DNA from: JAAFIP01 sp031367325
GTDB taxonomy: Bacteria; Pseudomonadota; Gammaproteobacteria; Burkholderiales; Burkholderiaceae_C
NCBI GenBank assembly: GCA_031367325.1
Contig: JANLPQ010000037.1
Span: forward strand, 1 to 64,000
Direction: 5' to 3'
DNA: 64,000 bases
In this document: positions 51,954 through 62,800 of the stretch, in pieces
How the letters are laid out: every line of letters begins with the position of its first letter
Position numbering within the stretch: the stretch's first letter is position 1
Translations under genes and position numbers: made by a program
The notes under the pieces: generated by a model
Database searches by the model: none
Told to the model about the DNA's origin: nothing
Seen by the model: only the letters and a program-made list of their open reading frames with translations

Positions 51954-53969
51954 ATGAAGATAACTTCGGAAGTAGCTAGGCGCTGGCTACTTAAAAAAGT
52001 TAAATCTGTTTACGCAAGTTTGCGTAAACAGATAACTGCATACATACCATTTAAACCCTCAAAAGTATTATTAGCTGCAGCAACTGATGGACTGCCAGAT
52101 TACTTTGTATGGGGTGTGATAGATTGGCATTTTCGCCATCAGCGACCGCAACAGCTTTCTAAAGCACTGGTAGATAGTGGACGGCGTGTTTTCTATATTT
52201 CGTCTAATTTTAGGAATGATCGCAGAGCAGGATTTGCAATAGAGCCGTTAGATAACGCTGGCAAGCTGTTTCAAATTAAACTTTTTTTAGCATCGCCTAA
52301 AGTTATTTACTTCTCAACGCCTAGTACAACTGAAGTTGAACAGCTGCAAAAAAGTATTGGCCAGCTAATTTGCTGGGCCAATACAAATCTCATAATTTCT
52401 TTTGTACAACACGCATTTTGGTGTGACATTGCAAGATCAATACCGAATAGTAGACTTGTGTACGACTGCATTGACCATCATGAAGGGTTTGGCAACAACG
52501 CTGTTGACATTATTTTCAAAGAAAATCAATTGCTGCGTGAAGCAGAAATCACAGTAACCACCTCAGAGTGGCTTGATTCACATGTAGCAGATAGAGCTAA
52601 CAATCGCCATTTAATTCGCAACGCTACTGATTTCAGTCATTTCGCTGCACATCCAAAGTCACCCTACATTGACCCTGAAAATCGGAAAATTATTGGCTAT
52701 TACGGCGCAATAGCTAGTTGGTTCGATACTGATTTGATTGGCGCTGTCGCTACAAATTTTCCAGACTGCTGCATTTTATTAATCGGTGCAGACACAGTAA
52801 ACGCTAAATTAATATTATCAAAGCATCAAAATATTATTTTTACAGGTGAGGTGGAATACAAATACTTGCCTAACTATCTCCATAGCTTTGACGTGTGTTT
52901 GCTACCTTTCAAAATTCTGCCATTAACTTTAGCAACCAACCCAGTCAAGGTTTATGAATACCTCAGTGCAGGTAAGCCTGTGGTTTCTGTAGATCTACCA
53001 GAAATGATAAATTTCAATGGACTAGTTAACAGTGCCAGGTCTAAAGAAGAATTTGTCCTAGCAATTTCTAATGTGCTTAGTACTGACTGTTCGCCAGCAA
53101 TGACAGCGGCACGAATAGCGTTTGCGAAAGAACAAACTTGGACGCATCGTGCTGCAAATTTAATTGCGTGTGCTGAATTAGCTTATTTTGAACCAAAGAT
53201 CAGCGTCATAGTTGTGACCTATAACAACCTTAGCTACACCATAGATTGCTTGGCTAGCGTTGTAGCCAATAGCCAGTACAACGCACTAGAAATCATCGTT
53301 GTTGATAATGCCTCTGTTGACGGTACCACCGAATATCTACAAAGCTGGGCTCACGAATCACCCAACCGCGCGGTGATTTTGAATAATAAGAATGCTGGTT
53401 TCGCAGCAGCCAACAATCAGGGACTAGCTATCGCCAAAGGAGAGTTTTTTGTACTGCTAAACAACGACACGTTCGTTACACCAGGCTGGGTAAGAACGCT
53501 TCACAATCACTTAAAACGCGACTCAAGCATCGGTTTAATTGGTCCTGTAACTAACAATATAGGTAATGAAGCCAAGATTGTATTGGCTTATAAAAATATG
53601 GATCAAATGGTATCTGCCGCTAAAAAATATACGAGCGCTCATATTAATAAAATCAGCGACATTGCTACAACGGCCTTCTTTTGTGTGATGTTTTCTCGAG
53701 ATTTATACAACAACATAGGTCAACTTGACGAGAGCTACGGCCTTGGATTTTTTGAAGATGATGACTACTGCCGCCGAGTAGAATTCGCTGGACTAAGAAT
53801 AGTGTGTACTGATGATGTGTTTGTACACCATCAGCTTTCAGCTAGTTTTTTAAAATTGCCCTCCCAGATCAGAAGAAATTTATTTTTAAAGAATAAGGTC
53901 ATCTATGAAAGTAAGTGGGGAACATGGAAGCCCCATCAGTTTCGCAAGTCACTTGGAAAGCGCAGTTAG
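51954..53969 (+). CDS. Two-domain glycosyltransferase (GT4-like plus GT2)
   Basis: 671 residues. The N-terminal half (about 35-390) is GT-B-like and begins WGVIDWHFRHQRPQQLSKAL; later runs are IIGYYGAIASWFDTDLIGAV and PVKVYEYLSAGKPVVSVDLP. The C-terminal part (about 413-640) is a GT2 domain with SVIVVTYNNLSYTIDCLASV, IIVVDNASVDGTTEYLQ, NAGFAAANNQG and the metal-binding LLNNDTFVTPGW. Two transferases in one chain could build a disaccharide repeat, like the dual-action capsule polymerases; that is inference. The D-W-x-x-x-x-x-R-P-Q motif recurs in the fusion protein at 56135. It is strongly AT-rich and convergent with the pyruvyl-transferase gene. Confidence 0.82.
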   Translation: MKITSEVARRWLLKKVKSVYASLRKQITAYIPFKPSKVLLAAATDGLPDYFVWGVIDWHFRHQRPQQLSKALVDSGRRVFYISSNFRNDRRAGFAIEPLDNAGKLFQIKLFLASPKVIYFSTPSTTEVEQLQKSIGQLICWANTNLIISFVQHAFWCDIARSIPNSRLVYDCIDHHEGFGNNAVDIIFKENQLLREAEITVTTSEWLDSHVADRANNRHLIRNATDFSHFAAHPKSPYIDPENRKIIGYYGAIASWFDTDLIGAVATNFPDCCILLIGADTVNAKLILSKHQNIIFTGEVEYKYLPNYLHSFDVCLLPFKILPLTLATNPVKVYEYLSAGKPVVSVDLPEMINFNGLVNSARSKEEFVLAISNVLSTDCSPAMTAARIAFAKEQTWTHRAANLIACAELAYFEPKISVIVVTYNNLSYTIDCLASVVANSQYNALEIIVVDNASVDGTTEYLQSWAHESPNRAVILNNKNAGFAAANNQGLAIAKGEFFVLLNNDTFVTPGWVRTLHNHLKRDSSIGLIGPVTNNIGNEAKIVLAYKNMDQMVSAAKKYTSAHINKISDIATTAFFCVMFSRDLYNNIGQLDESYGLGFFEDDDYCRRVEFAGLRIVCTDDVFVHHQLSASFLKLPSQIRRNLFLKNKVIYESKWGTWKPHQFRKSLGKRS

Positions 53970-54005
53970 AGATAACCCCGGTCAGATCACCGTTTGCCCA
54001 CTAAA

Positions 54006-54980
54006 TCACGCCATCACAGACATTACCGAGTGGTGTAATTTTTTTAATCCTTGCCTTGCTGCAGCAGTCAAAGCAAATCTTCTTGAAAAATCGCTGCCTT
54101 CGTATATCAATTTTTCAAATTTCGAAGGTAATTCTTTATCTGTCCAATAGCTGGAATATTGTGAATTACCTGTTTGTGACATAAACGATACAAAGTTATT
54201 TGCTCCGCTTAGAGAGATAAATGAGACGCCAGACTGATAAGCTGCAATGACACCGTGAAACTTCATACTCAATACGAACTTACAAGAAGCGATTTGTCGA
54301 CTCAATAAAGTATTCGTATCGCAGATTGAAATTTTGTATTTTTTAAATTTGAAATTGTTGATTACCTCGTAATCGTCAACCAATGTTTTACCTGTACCCA
54401 ATAAAATTAACTCAAGCGACAATCCAAATTGTTCAGTCAGGTCAGCCAATCTATAAATCATCTTGGTCTCGTAATTTGGTTGATTTCGTAGCACTAGCCC
54501 TACAGTTCTTGATTCGACTATTTGCTGAGGAAAAGCTCTTGCAAGTGCTATGTCAGGATAAACATCAATTTCTATTTTGGGATTGATTTGCGCTTTAAGC
54601 CATTTCGCGCTTTCGTCATCACGAGCGCAGAGTAACTTCACGTTTTCATGCAAAAAGAATTTTGTGTAATGCGCCAGCGCTGTCGGATCTGATCCAACCC
54701 AAGTAGGTACACCTATGCCATAGACGAATACAGGCTTTTTTAGAAACCGCTCGTTCCAATAGAGCCAAGAGATACCAGATGGTAGTAATAGGTCTCCACC
54801 ACCAATGATAATTACATCTACTGAGTCAACAAGCAACTCAAAGTCAGGCAGTAAAACCTCTTGAACTGGATCATGGAAAATTACAACTTCATGTGTGGCA
54901 AATAATTCATAGAAGGCACTGAAAAATAGCTCATCACCATAATTTCCCCAACCGAAATACCCGACTAGACCAATTTTCAT
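54006..54980 (-). CDS. Polysaccharide pyruvyl transferase family protein, paralogue 1
   Basis: 324 residues from the ATG at 54980, chosen because the paralogue begins at the same MKIGLVGYFGWGNYGDELFF motif; a longer start exists at 55019. The G-N-x-G-D-E N-terminus and the C-terminal SMKFHGVIAAYQSGVSFISL mark the CsaB/polysaccharide pyruvyl transferase fold, which adds pyruvate ketals to sugars from phosphoenolpyruvate. It may pyruvylate the capsule. It is last in a minus-strand series of three AT-rich genes, 152 bp after its paralogue. Confidence 0.82.
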   Translation of the reverse strand: MKIGLVGYFGWGNYGDELFFSAFYELFATHEVVIFHDPVQEVLLPDFELLVDSVDVIIIGGGDLLLPSGISWLYWNERFLKKPVFVYGIGVPTWVGSDPTALAHYTKFFLHENVKLLCARDDESAKWLKAQINPKIEIDVYPDIALARAFPQQIVESRTVGLVLRNQPNYETKMIYRLADLTEQFGLSLELILLGTGKTLVDDYEVINNFKFKKYKISICDTNTLLSRQIASCKFVLSMKFHGVIAAYQSGVSFISLSGANNFVSFMSQTGNSQYSSYWTDKELPSKFEKLIYEGSDFSRRFALTAAARQGLKKLHHSVMSVMA

Positions 54981-55132
54981 AACCAAATTCAAATATTTTA
55001 TACTGATGAGTTTTGACAATAACGCCTGTATTGATAGTTAGGTATTAACTTGTATACAGGGCTAGCCATTAGCTTATATTTTTGATTATTTTAGCTGTTG
55101 TAGGCTGGTTAATAAATTAGAAAGTGGAGAGA

Positions 55133-56113
55133 TTATTGGCGGCAAGCTAATACAGATTCGGCAAGCTTGTTTAGTCCATTTTTTGCTGTGTTAGATAGTG
55201 AAGAGCGGCTAGTGAAATCAGATCCCTCATAAACTAAGCGTTCAAATTTTGAAGGCAAATTTTCATCTGTCCAATAACTAGAATACTGACCATTTCCTGT
55301 TTGCATCATAAACGAGGTAAATTTACTTTCAATATTGAGAGATATGAACGGTACGCCCGACTTGTAGGCCGCTATCAAGCCATGAAACCTCATACTCAAT
55401 AGATACTTGCATGAAGCTATTTCTTTGCTAAGCAGCAGTGTAGTGTCGCGTACTACTATTTCGCAATTGGGAATTTTCACATGTTGAAGCGCATGATAGT
55501 CGTCAGCTAGGGTGATGCCTTCGGTACCCAACAAAATCAGTTTCAGTGAGTAGCCAAATTGCAAGATTACCTCTGCAATTTTAAGCATTTGAGTATTGTC
55601 ATACATTTCTTGGTTGCGCACTACCACGCCAACAGCCCGCGAATCTACCACGCACTGAGGAAATATCAGCGAAAGTACCATATCCGGATATAACAAAATT
55701 TCTCTGTCTAGTTTTAGATGGGTTTGAACCCAGTCGATACTTTCTTGATCACGACATGAAAATAGTTTAATGCTAGGATGCGATAAGAACTTCTGGTAGT
55801 GTGCCAACACTGTAGGATCTGGTTCAGCACCTCGATCTGGTACACCAACTCCAAATATAAAAACTGGTTTTGTTAAAAAACGTTCATCAAAATATAACCA
55901 AGATTTAAACCAAGGCATCAGAAGATCGCCACCGCCAATAACAATGGCATCTACAGATTCAACCAGTTGGTCTACGTTCAGTAGCAGCTCATTCTTAATA
56001 GGATCATGAAATGTGATCAGCTCATGACCAGCGAAAATTTGATGATGTATTTGCAAAAATAATTCATCGCCATAATTGCCCCAGCCGAAATAGCCTACCA
56101 GTCCAATCTTCAT
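55133..56113 (-). CDS. Polysaccharide pyruvyl transferase family protein, paralogue 2
   Basis: 326 residues beginning MKIGLVGYFGWGNYGDELFL. The blocks AIVIGGGDLLMPWFKSWLYF, FGVGVPDRGAEPDPTVLAHY and SMRFHGLIAAYKSGVPFISL align without gaps with the neighbour at 54006, so the two are tandem paralogues from a duplication that is no longer recent. The role is probably ketal-pyruvate addition to a capsule sugar; each copy may serve a different sugar or position. The start lies 22 bp from the end of the large fusion gene upstream, in the same operon. Confidence 0.82.
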   Translation of the reverse strand: MKIGLVGYFGWGNYGDELFLQIHHQIFAGHELITFHDPIKNELLLNVDQLVESVDAIVIGGGDLLMPWFKSWLYFDERFLTKPVFIFGVGVPDRGAEPDPTVLAHYQKFLSHPSIKLFSCRDQESIDWVQTHLKLDREILLYPDMVLSLIFPQCVVDSRAVGVVVRNQEMYDNTQMLKIAEVILQFGYSLKLILLGTEGITLADDYHALQHVKIPNCEIVVRDTTLLLSKEIASCKYLLSMRFHGLIAAYKSGVPFISLNIESKFTSFMMQTGNGQYSSYWTDENLPSKFERLVYEGSDFTSRSSLSNTAKNGLNKLAESVLACRQ

Positions 56114-56134
56114 ATGCGCATTCTAATAAATAGC

Positions 56135-59100
56135 TTACTTTATTGAAGCAACTGTCCAAAACGTACGGAGATATGTATCGATGAAGTATGCCTCTGATGA
56201 TTTATCTTTGATTGCCGTGTAATCACGATCAAGCTCAAGAATGTACTTATCCATAGCGCAAACTATCGAATCGGCGACTGGCTGACTCAGTTTAAACATT
56301 GCTTGATTTTTCCAAATCTCATATGTACTTTTTATATCTGCAATTAAATTAGGTGCTTCTTTAACGTTACAGATTTGATGAGTATCAAAAATACGCGGGC
56401 TAAGGCCAAGATTTTTCATCTTTTCGAAGTACCACTTCAAAGTATAGAACTCACCCATTTCGAATAAGTAATTCTCTTCCGAATAACCCGTAGCCTCTTT
56501 GTAGTACGGCGCTGCAAGCGTACGCTCAAGTTGATTTATTGCAAACAATTGGAAATGTCCATCAGATTTAACGAATGCGATGCAGTCTTTGTTTGGAATT
56601 TCCAGGCAAGCGACGCCTTTCGCAGCAAGTAGCGATGCTATCTTGCTAATTGTCAACTCCGGTTGTTTGACATGTTCTATAACATCATTGCATGTAATTA
56701 AGTCGAACTTGCCCAAGCTTTCTAGACTATCTTTTTCAAAGTCTACCTTTAGCACTTTCGCCGATTCAACATCGCTCACATTGGCAGAGGCTAATTCAGC
56801 CAAATGTGACTGTAGCTCTACACCCACTACCTCTGAGAAGCCGTTATTCTTAAACGCTCTAAGGAATCCACCATATCCCGTTCCAACATCCAAGTATCTA
56901 CCTTGCTTTTGAATGCATTCATTCATCTTCAACAGATTAAAAACTTGCTCTCCCCTTTGCACAGATGACATCGCAAACTCCACATACATTTTTTGCAGTG
57001 AATTAAGCGTAGTGTGAAGGCTTACCCAATCTTTGCTGCTGCCAACAGCTAGCGTTTGCTTGCTAAAGTAAAGCCTACTAAAGGCCTCTGAGACGCCAAA
57101 CTTATCGCAGATATCTTTGTGAAACTCACTGTCTTGCATATCCAAAGCTATTTTTACTGCTTCGCTAGGGTTTACTAAATTGTGTTTAGTTAAGACAGGC
57201 TTTGGTGTGGGTATATTTTGGAAAATAATCTCCATTGCTTTAGCTCTGGCTTCCCAAGAGTTCTCATCAGCCAGCACGGCAAGTCGACTCTTGAATTTTG
57301 GGTCAGATTTAATAGCAATAGCTTTGTCAATGGCTTGGCTGAGTGATTCAGCAGAATTTCCCCGAAATACTTCTGGGAAAGCTACACATTCAGCCATCTC
57401 AGAAGTGACTACAACAGGCTTCTCTAGAGCAAAATATTCAAATAACTTCAATGGAGAGGTAGTTCTAGCGATCTCGCTAGGTGCAAAAGGAATAAAGCAG
57501 ACGTCAAACTGGCGAGCGTATGCGGGTAATATTTTGTAGTCCACTGTCCCGAGATACAAAACATTTTCTGAAATTGGTAATTTTTCAGAACCACCATAAT
57601 AATCTGGTCCTATAAACACGAAGCCTAAGTCGGGCCTAGCCTCCACTAGCTCTGTAATTGTCTCGTACCATAGCCAAGGTGCTAGCGCACCAAAATAACC
57701 AATCAAGTTGGTAAATTTGGCCCTGAAAGCGATTAGACCCTCAGGTAACGGAGTCATTGAATGAATTGGATTTCGATAGTGTCTGGTATCAACTCCGTTC
57801 TGAGCTAAAACAACTTTACTTTCACCAACAGCATTGATAGCTTCAGTCTGAAGTAGTTTTGCTGAGGCCACTACAAAGTCAGCACCGCCATTAAAAGCAA
57901 AATCCTTAAGAGTGAGTAGGCGCTTAATATTTTCAGCATCGCCGCTAATTTGTGGATCAATATGGTCTATGTATTCGTAAATAACTCGATGCGAAGCTTT
58001 ACGTTGTGAAATTAGCTCTGGTGGTATGGAGAACGCTGTGCTGTAAAAAGAGTGAACAGCTCCCTCTATCACGTCAACTTCAGGTGATGCAGTAAGCCAA
58101 ACGTTCTTAGCCACTTGTCTGAAACCATAAACTTGGTCATTAGTCCAATTCGCAGTTCTATATATCACCAAATAACCTAGTCGCCCAAGTGCTGAAGCAA
58201 TGTGTTGCGGTCGCTGGTAGAGAGGCACATCCCAATCTATGATAATTTCTTGTACGAAAATACCTTTGTAACTTTCTCGATGCACAAGGATCTGGGTGCT
58301 AAATTGGTCCCAAGTTAAATCTGATTTTGAAGCACTGTGCAATAGTCGAGCGATGTACGTTTCTTTATCTTCGACATAGCTAGCGTGTTGTGCAACTTCG
58401 GATTCAAGCATTACAACGCGGCTGTTTGGCGCGCCGCTGCTAATTTCAAATAATTTATTTTCAATAACGTTTAGTTTTTTACTTAGCTGCTCTGTCGCAG
58501 GCCTGTACCAGCCCATAAAAGGTAGTTTGCTGTATTTGTGGCGCTGCGTGATTTCATGTAACCCAGGGAATTTAGAACCTACTTTTTTTGCCTCTTGCGA
58601 TGCCACTAACTGGGACAGCAGGTCTAGCTTGCTGGTTCCAGACTTTAGTTTAGCCATGTAGTTTGCAAGCCCACTAGGGTCTGGGTTACGTCCCAGAATA
58701 ATTCGGTATGCCTGCGTTAGAAAGGATTCACCATGAAGATCTAATAAGTCGTTTACGTTGGTCATTTTTATTGCTTCTGAACTTGTGATAATTGCGGGTC
58801 TTAATGTGGTTAATTCAATTTCTTTAACTATTACTTCGTTTTTATCGAACAGGGCTTTAGTTAAACCCTGTGCGTTAACTACGCTTTGAATATAAAAACT
58901 CGGCTTTTGCACGGCGTCAATTGCAAAATCTGATGCAAATAATTTCGCAAACATAATTCTGAATAACTTGCTAAGTCTCCATAACTTGCTCGCTTTGATG
59001 GCATCAATCTCAAATTGATTACCTGCAGCAGTCAACTTCCAACTATGGACAGTTTGATCTAAGCCTTGGATTTTTAACTGGTTTGCGTTATTGCTTTCTT

Positions 59101-59755
59101 TGAAAGCTTGGTCTTGTTGCTGTTGAACAAGATGAAGACTAGCTAACTCAACATTGAGTTTTTCAAGTTTGATTGTTAACTGATGCTGATAATCTTCAGC
59201 AATTTTGTTTGCTTGTTTAAGCAAATCAATTTCTTGTGTTGCTTTTAGAAGCAAATCACTTTGCAGCAATCTTTCTTCTTCTTTGGCGATGAGTTTGGAT
59301 GCAAGCTCTGTAAGGCTTGTGTTTAGCTTGGAACATTCAGCAGCATGCTCCTTGGATATTTGGGTTAAGCCATCAGCGTGAGCAAGCTGTAGCTGCTGTT
59401 GTTCATGCTTAGCAGATGAAAGCGCTTGCTTAAATTCTTGAATACTATTCTCGAGCTTAGATATTTCTAGGCTGCGAACATCACTAATTTGTACTAACCT
59501 GGCAGCATGCGCTTGCGTTAGGTTTTTTTGTTCTAATTCTAGGGCAGATACATTAGCAGTGAGTGTTTGAATTTCTAAAATTAACTTATTGTGGTCAGCA
59601 AGATATTTTGCTACTTTTAAATCAAAGTGGTTTGTCCAAATCTTTTCTGAGTTACGTAGTTCATTTTTTAAAAAATGATTTTGCTGCAATGTTTGCGCAT
59701 GTTCAGCATTTTGTTGCGCTTGCGCTATTTGCTGTTCCGTAAAAATTTGTTCCAC
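56135..59755 (-). CDS. Multidomain surface-glycan enzyme: coiled coil, DUF4214, GT4-like and methyltransferase
   Basis: 1206 residues. Residues about 1-235 are a long Gln/Glu/Leu-rich coiled coil. Near 335-400 a DUF4214-type segment reads SFLTQAYRIILGRNPDPSGL and ANYMAKL. From about 500 a GT-B-like region begins IIIDWDVPLYQRPQHIASAL and continues with LIGYFGALAPWLWYETITEL and SPLKLFEYFALEKPVVVTSE. From about 950 a class I methyltransferase shows RYLDVGTGYGGFLRAFKNNG and FDLITCNDVIEHVKQPELTI. A coiled coil that measures chain length plus transferase and methyl cap is a plan known from O-antigen chain terminators (WbdD-like), but a kinase domain is not seen. First gene of the AT-rich minus-strand operon. 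Confidence 0.75.
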   Translation of the reverse strand: MEQIFTEQQIAQAQQNAEHAQTLQQNHFLKNELRNSEKIWTNHFDLKVAKYLADHNKLILEIQTLTANVSALELEQKNLTQAHAARLVQISDVRSLEISKLENSIQEFKQALSSAKHEQQQLQLAHADGLTQISKEHAAECSKLNTSLTELASKLIAKEEERLLQSDLLLKATQEIDLLKQANKIAEDYQHQLTIKLEKLNVELASLHLVQQQQDQAFKESNNANQLKIQGLDQTVHSWKLTAAGNQFEIDAIKASKLWRLSKLFRIMFAKLFASDFAIDAVQKPSFYIQSVVNAQGLTKALFDKNEVIVKEIELTTLRPAIITSSEAIKMTNVNDLLDLHGESFLTQAYRIILGRNPDPSGLANYMAKLKSGTSKLDLLSQLVASQEAKKVGSKFPGLHEITQRHKYSKLPFMGWYRPATEQLSKKLNVIENKLFEISSGAPNSRVVMLESEVAQHASYVEDKETYIARLLHSASKSDLTWDQFSTQILVHRESYKGIFVQEIIIDWDVPLYQRPQHIASALGRLGYLVIYRTANWTNDQVYGFRQVAKNVWLTASPEVDVIEGAVHSFYSTAFSIPPELISQRKASHRVIYEYIDHIDPQISGDAENIKRLLTLKDFAFNGGADFVVASAKLLQTEAINAVGESKVVLAQNGVDTRHYRNPIHSMTPLPEGLIAFRAKFTNLIGYFGALAPWLWYETITELVEARPDLGFVFIGPDYYGGSEKLPISENVLYLGTVDYKILPAYARQFDVCFIPFAPSEIARTTSPLKLFEYFALEKPVVVTSEMAECVAFPEVFRGNSAESLSQAIDKAIAIKSDPKFKSRLAVLADENSWEARAKAMEIIFQNIPTPKPVLTKHNLVNPSEAVKIALDMQDSEFHKDICDKFGVSEAFSRLYFSKQTLAVGSSKDWVSLHTTLNSLQKMYVEFAMSSVQRGEQVFNLLKMNECIQKQGRYLDVGTGYGGFLRAFKNNGFSEVVGVELQSHLAELASANVSDVESAKVLKVDFEKDSLESLGKFDLITCNDVIEHVKQPELTISKIASLLAAKGVACLEIPNKDCIAFVKSDGHFQLFAINQLERTLAAPYYKEATGYSEENYLFEMGEFYTLKWYFEKMKNLGLSPRIFDTHQICNVKEAPNLIADIKSTYEIWKNQAMFKLSQPVADSIVCAMDKYILELDRDYTAIKDKSSEAYFIDTYLRTFWTVASIK

Positions 59756-59891
59756 TTTGGTCTTTTCTAAGTTTGCAATATGCGGACTAACTAAAACCCA
59801 GCACGCACTAAAGGTACAGCAGAAAAAAAGCCATAGTTAGACCATTTTAATGAATATACCTATAAACCATAAGACCAAGTTTAACAAAATC

Positions 59892-62800
59892 TTATTGATA
59901 GTCGTAAAGCCTGAATGCGCGCTGCAAAAAGGTTGCCATTTCCCGTCTTGTTACAGGATTAGACGGGCAAAAATTGCCTACACCGCAGCCGTTGGTTACG
60001 CCCATACGGGCTAGTTCTTCAATATAGGGAGTGTAAAAGCCTGAAGTAACTACGTCAGCAAATTGACCTGTCGCGGCTGGCGGCACAAAGCTAGCGCCAC
60101 GCACAGCACGCACCAAAAAGACTGCCATTTGCTCTCTTAGCACTACAGCATCTGGACAATAAGCTCCCGCACCACATCCGCTGGTGATTCCGTCTAGTTT
60201 CATCGTTTCTATGTATTTATAAAAACCATTAGTGGTAGGTACATCTACAAAAGACGACATAACAGGATTGGACAGTGCTGGATAAGCAACTAGGTCGTAC
60301 CCGTGGGTGGCTCTAATGATGAACGCTGCCATTTGGTTCCTAAACACAGCATCATTCGGGCAATACAGGCCTGTTGCGCAGCCGTTAGTGACGCCACTTC
60401 CGCGCAAAGATTCTATAAATGGTAGAAAAGCATCATCAATGGCTACGTCAGAAAAGCTGTTGGCCAAAACCAAATCTTTACTGGTACCCGCCACAATCGA
60501 CCCAAATGTGTTGTGCGACGTGCGTGTACCAATCTTGCCGTTGAAAAACTGTATGCCTGCACTGCCTAACAACCCGCCATCAGGGCGGCCGGAGGCGCTG
60601 ATGGCCATGTTGGTGGTGACGTCGTTGTAAGCAAAGCTAAATTTATTTTGTCCTTCGTAGAACTGCACTTGAAACGACACGCCGTCTGTTTTTAAATTGT
60701 CACCATAGGCAAAAGCGTTTTTCCAGGTGACTACAAACTTGCGGTTGGGGGCCACCCCTTCTGTGTGGGTAAATACGTTGCTGATTGTATTGCCAGACAC
60801 TACCCAGTCGTGCCACCATGGGGCTAATATGCCGTAGGCAAGCGCGCCATTAGACGGGATGGGCTTAGTGTCATAGGTGGATGTAGGTAACACGCTGCAG
60901 TTGCCATCGCCCACGCATACAAAGCCGTTGGGTGTTACTTTGATAGAGCTTATGTTGCTTACACCGTAGTAAGCAATGTTAAATGGCAGGTTAACAGCTA
61001 CCGAGCCTTCGTCTGCTTCGGCGGTATAGAGTGTCTGTACGTTCAGCGCGGTAGACGGGTCTGACCAAGGCGTGGAATTGATTTGTACTTGGTAGTTGCC
61101 AGCGTCAGCCACGACTATGGTACCGCTGGTTATAGAGGTGGCAGTGGTTGCGCCACTGCTATATAGATGCTTGATGGAGATAGGCACAGCTGCACCGGTG
61201 GCATTGGGTTTGACTATGGCGGTGTAGTGGCCGTCACCAGCAAATTTGTCAGGGTACTGGCCATCGTCGCGCATGGTGTAGTCAACTCCGTTGATCGTGC
61301 TTACCACCCCCAAAGTGCTAGGGCCCACGCCAATAAAAGCATTTATTACATAGCTGGCGTTTTTGATGTATTGGTCCCCTAGCGCTCTGTTGTCGGTAAT
61401 CCAGGTAGTAGGGAAAATATAGGCGCCTTGGTTGGTGAGTGCGCGGTAGGCGTTAGCACGCCCCGCTACCCGCATAAGATTGTTCAGACCTGGTGCATAT
61501 TCGGCTGAAGAAATAATGCGTTGCCTGATTTGCTGCATTGTGGCACCGGGCACGTAGTTGGCAATCAAGCCAGCAATACCTGCTACTACGGGCGCTGAAA
61601 AAGAGGTGCCATCGGCGTAAGAGTAAATGTCAGCTAGCGTGGGGGTACTAAAGGAGGTTGTGGCAATATCTTGACCGGGTGCACCAATATCAACCCAAGA
61701 GCCGTAGTTAGAAAAGGCAGACAGTGCATCGCTGCGGTCTGTGGATCCTACGCTGATGATGTTGGGCAACTCATAACCGGCTGGGTAGTTACGATCGCTA
61801 ATGCCTTCGTTGCCTGCGCTGGCCACTACTAGTAGGCCAGCGTTTCCAGCAGCTCTGATTGCGTCGTATTCTGACTGCGAGTAGGCTGAACCACCTAAGC
61901 TTATGTTAATTGCCTTAATGTTGACGCCTGCACTTTTTTGGCTAACTATGTAGTTAAGGGCAGCAACTTCAGCGCTTACGTACAGCGCACCAGTTGCGTT
62001 AGCAGTTTTGAGAGCCATGATGCGTGTGTCCCACATCATGCCTGTTACTCCCATAGCGTTATTGCCTTTAGCGCCAATAACGCCAGACACTTGAGTGCCG
62101 TGGGTACAACTTGTAGAGCTAGGATCACCGTCGTTTTCGCCAAAATCGGCACCGTTGACGTCGCCAAAGGTTGGGGCTGGATTGGTCCACCAGTTGCCTG
62201 CTAAATCTGCGTGGTTTAGTTTAAAGCCACAGTCAATTACTGCAATAACAGGTGCAGTAGCCGCTGACGACCCTGTGGTTAAGTTCCAGGCCAAAGGCGT
62301 ATCAAGGTCTTTACCGAGTACACCTGTAGGTGTGGTGCCTACCAAGCCTGTGTTGTTGTGGTGCCACTGGTAGCCATACAAATTGTCGTTAGGTACCGCT
62401 AGAGTTTGCTGCGCACCGGTGGCGGGTGCCGCTGGGCTTTTGACCTGGTGCAACTTCATGCGGTAGTCGGGCTCTGCGTAGCGCACTAGGCCGCTAGACT
62501 GTAGCCGCTCTATAGCTTGCGCCACGCTCAGGCCCGAACCGTTGAGGCTAAGCACAGCTAAATGGGGCGCAGGCTCTGCGGCAGCGCCTGCTGCATTAAT
62601 GCTTTTGGTATTTTTGGTGTCTGAAGCGAAGTTGATTTCTTTGATAACGCTAAAACCTAGGCCGCGCACGCCTGACACGGCGTTGAGGCTTTTTAGGTTG
62701 CTACCGGTGACTGCGTCTTCAAAACGAACAATCACACGGTCTGGCGCAAACTCGGCGGTTTTTTGATTGGCAACTACTCGGGCTGAAACGGGGCTATTGC

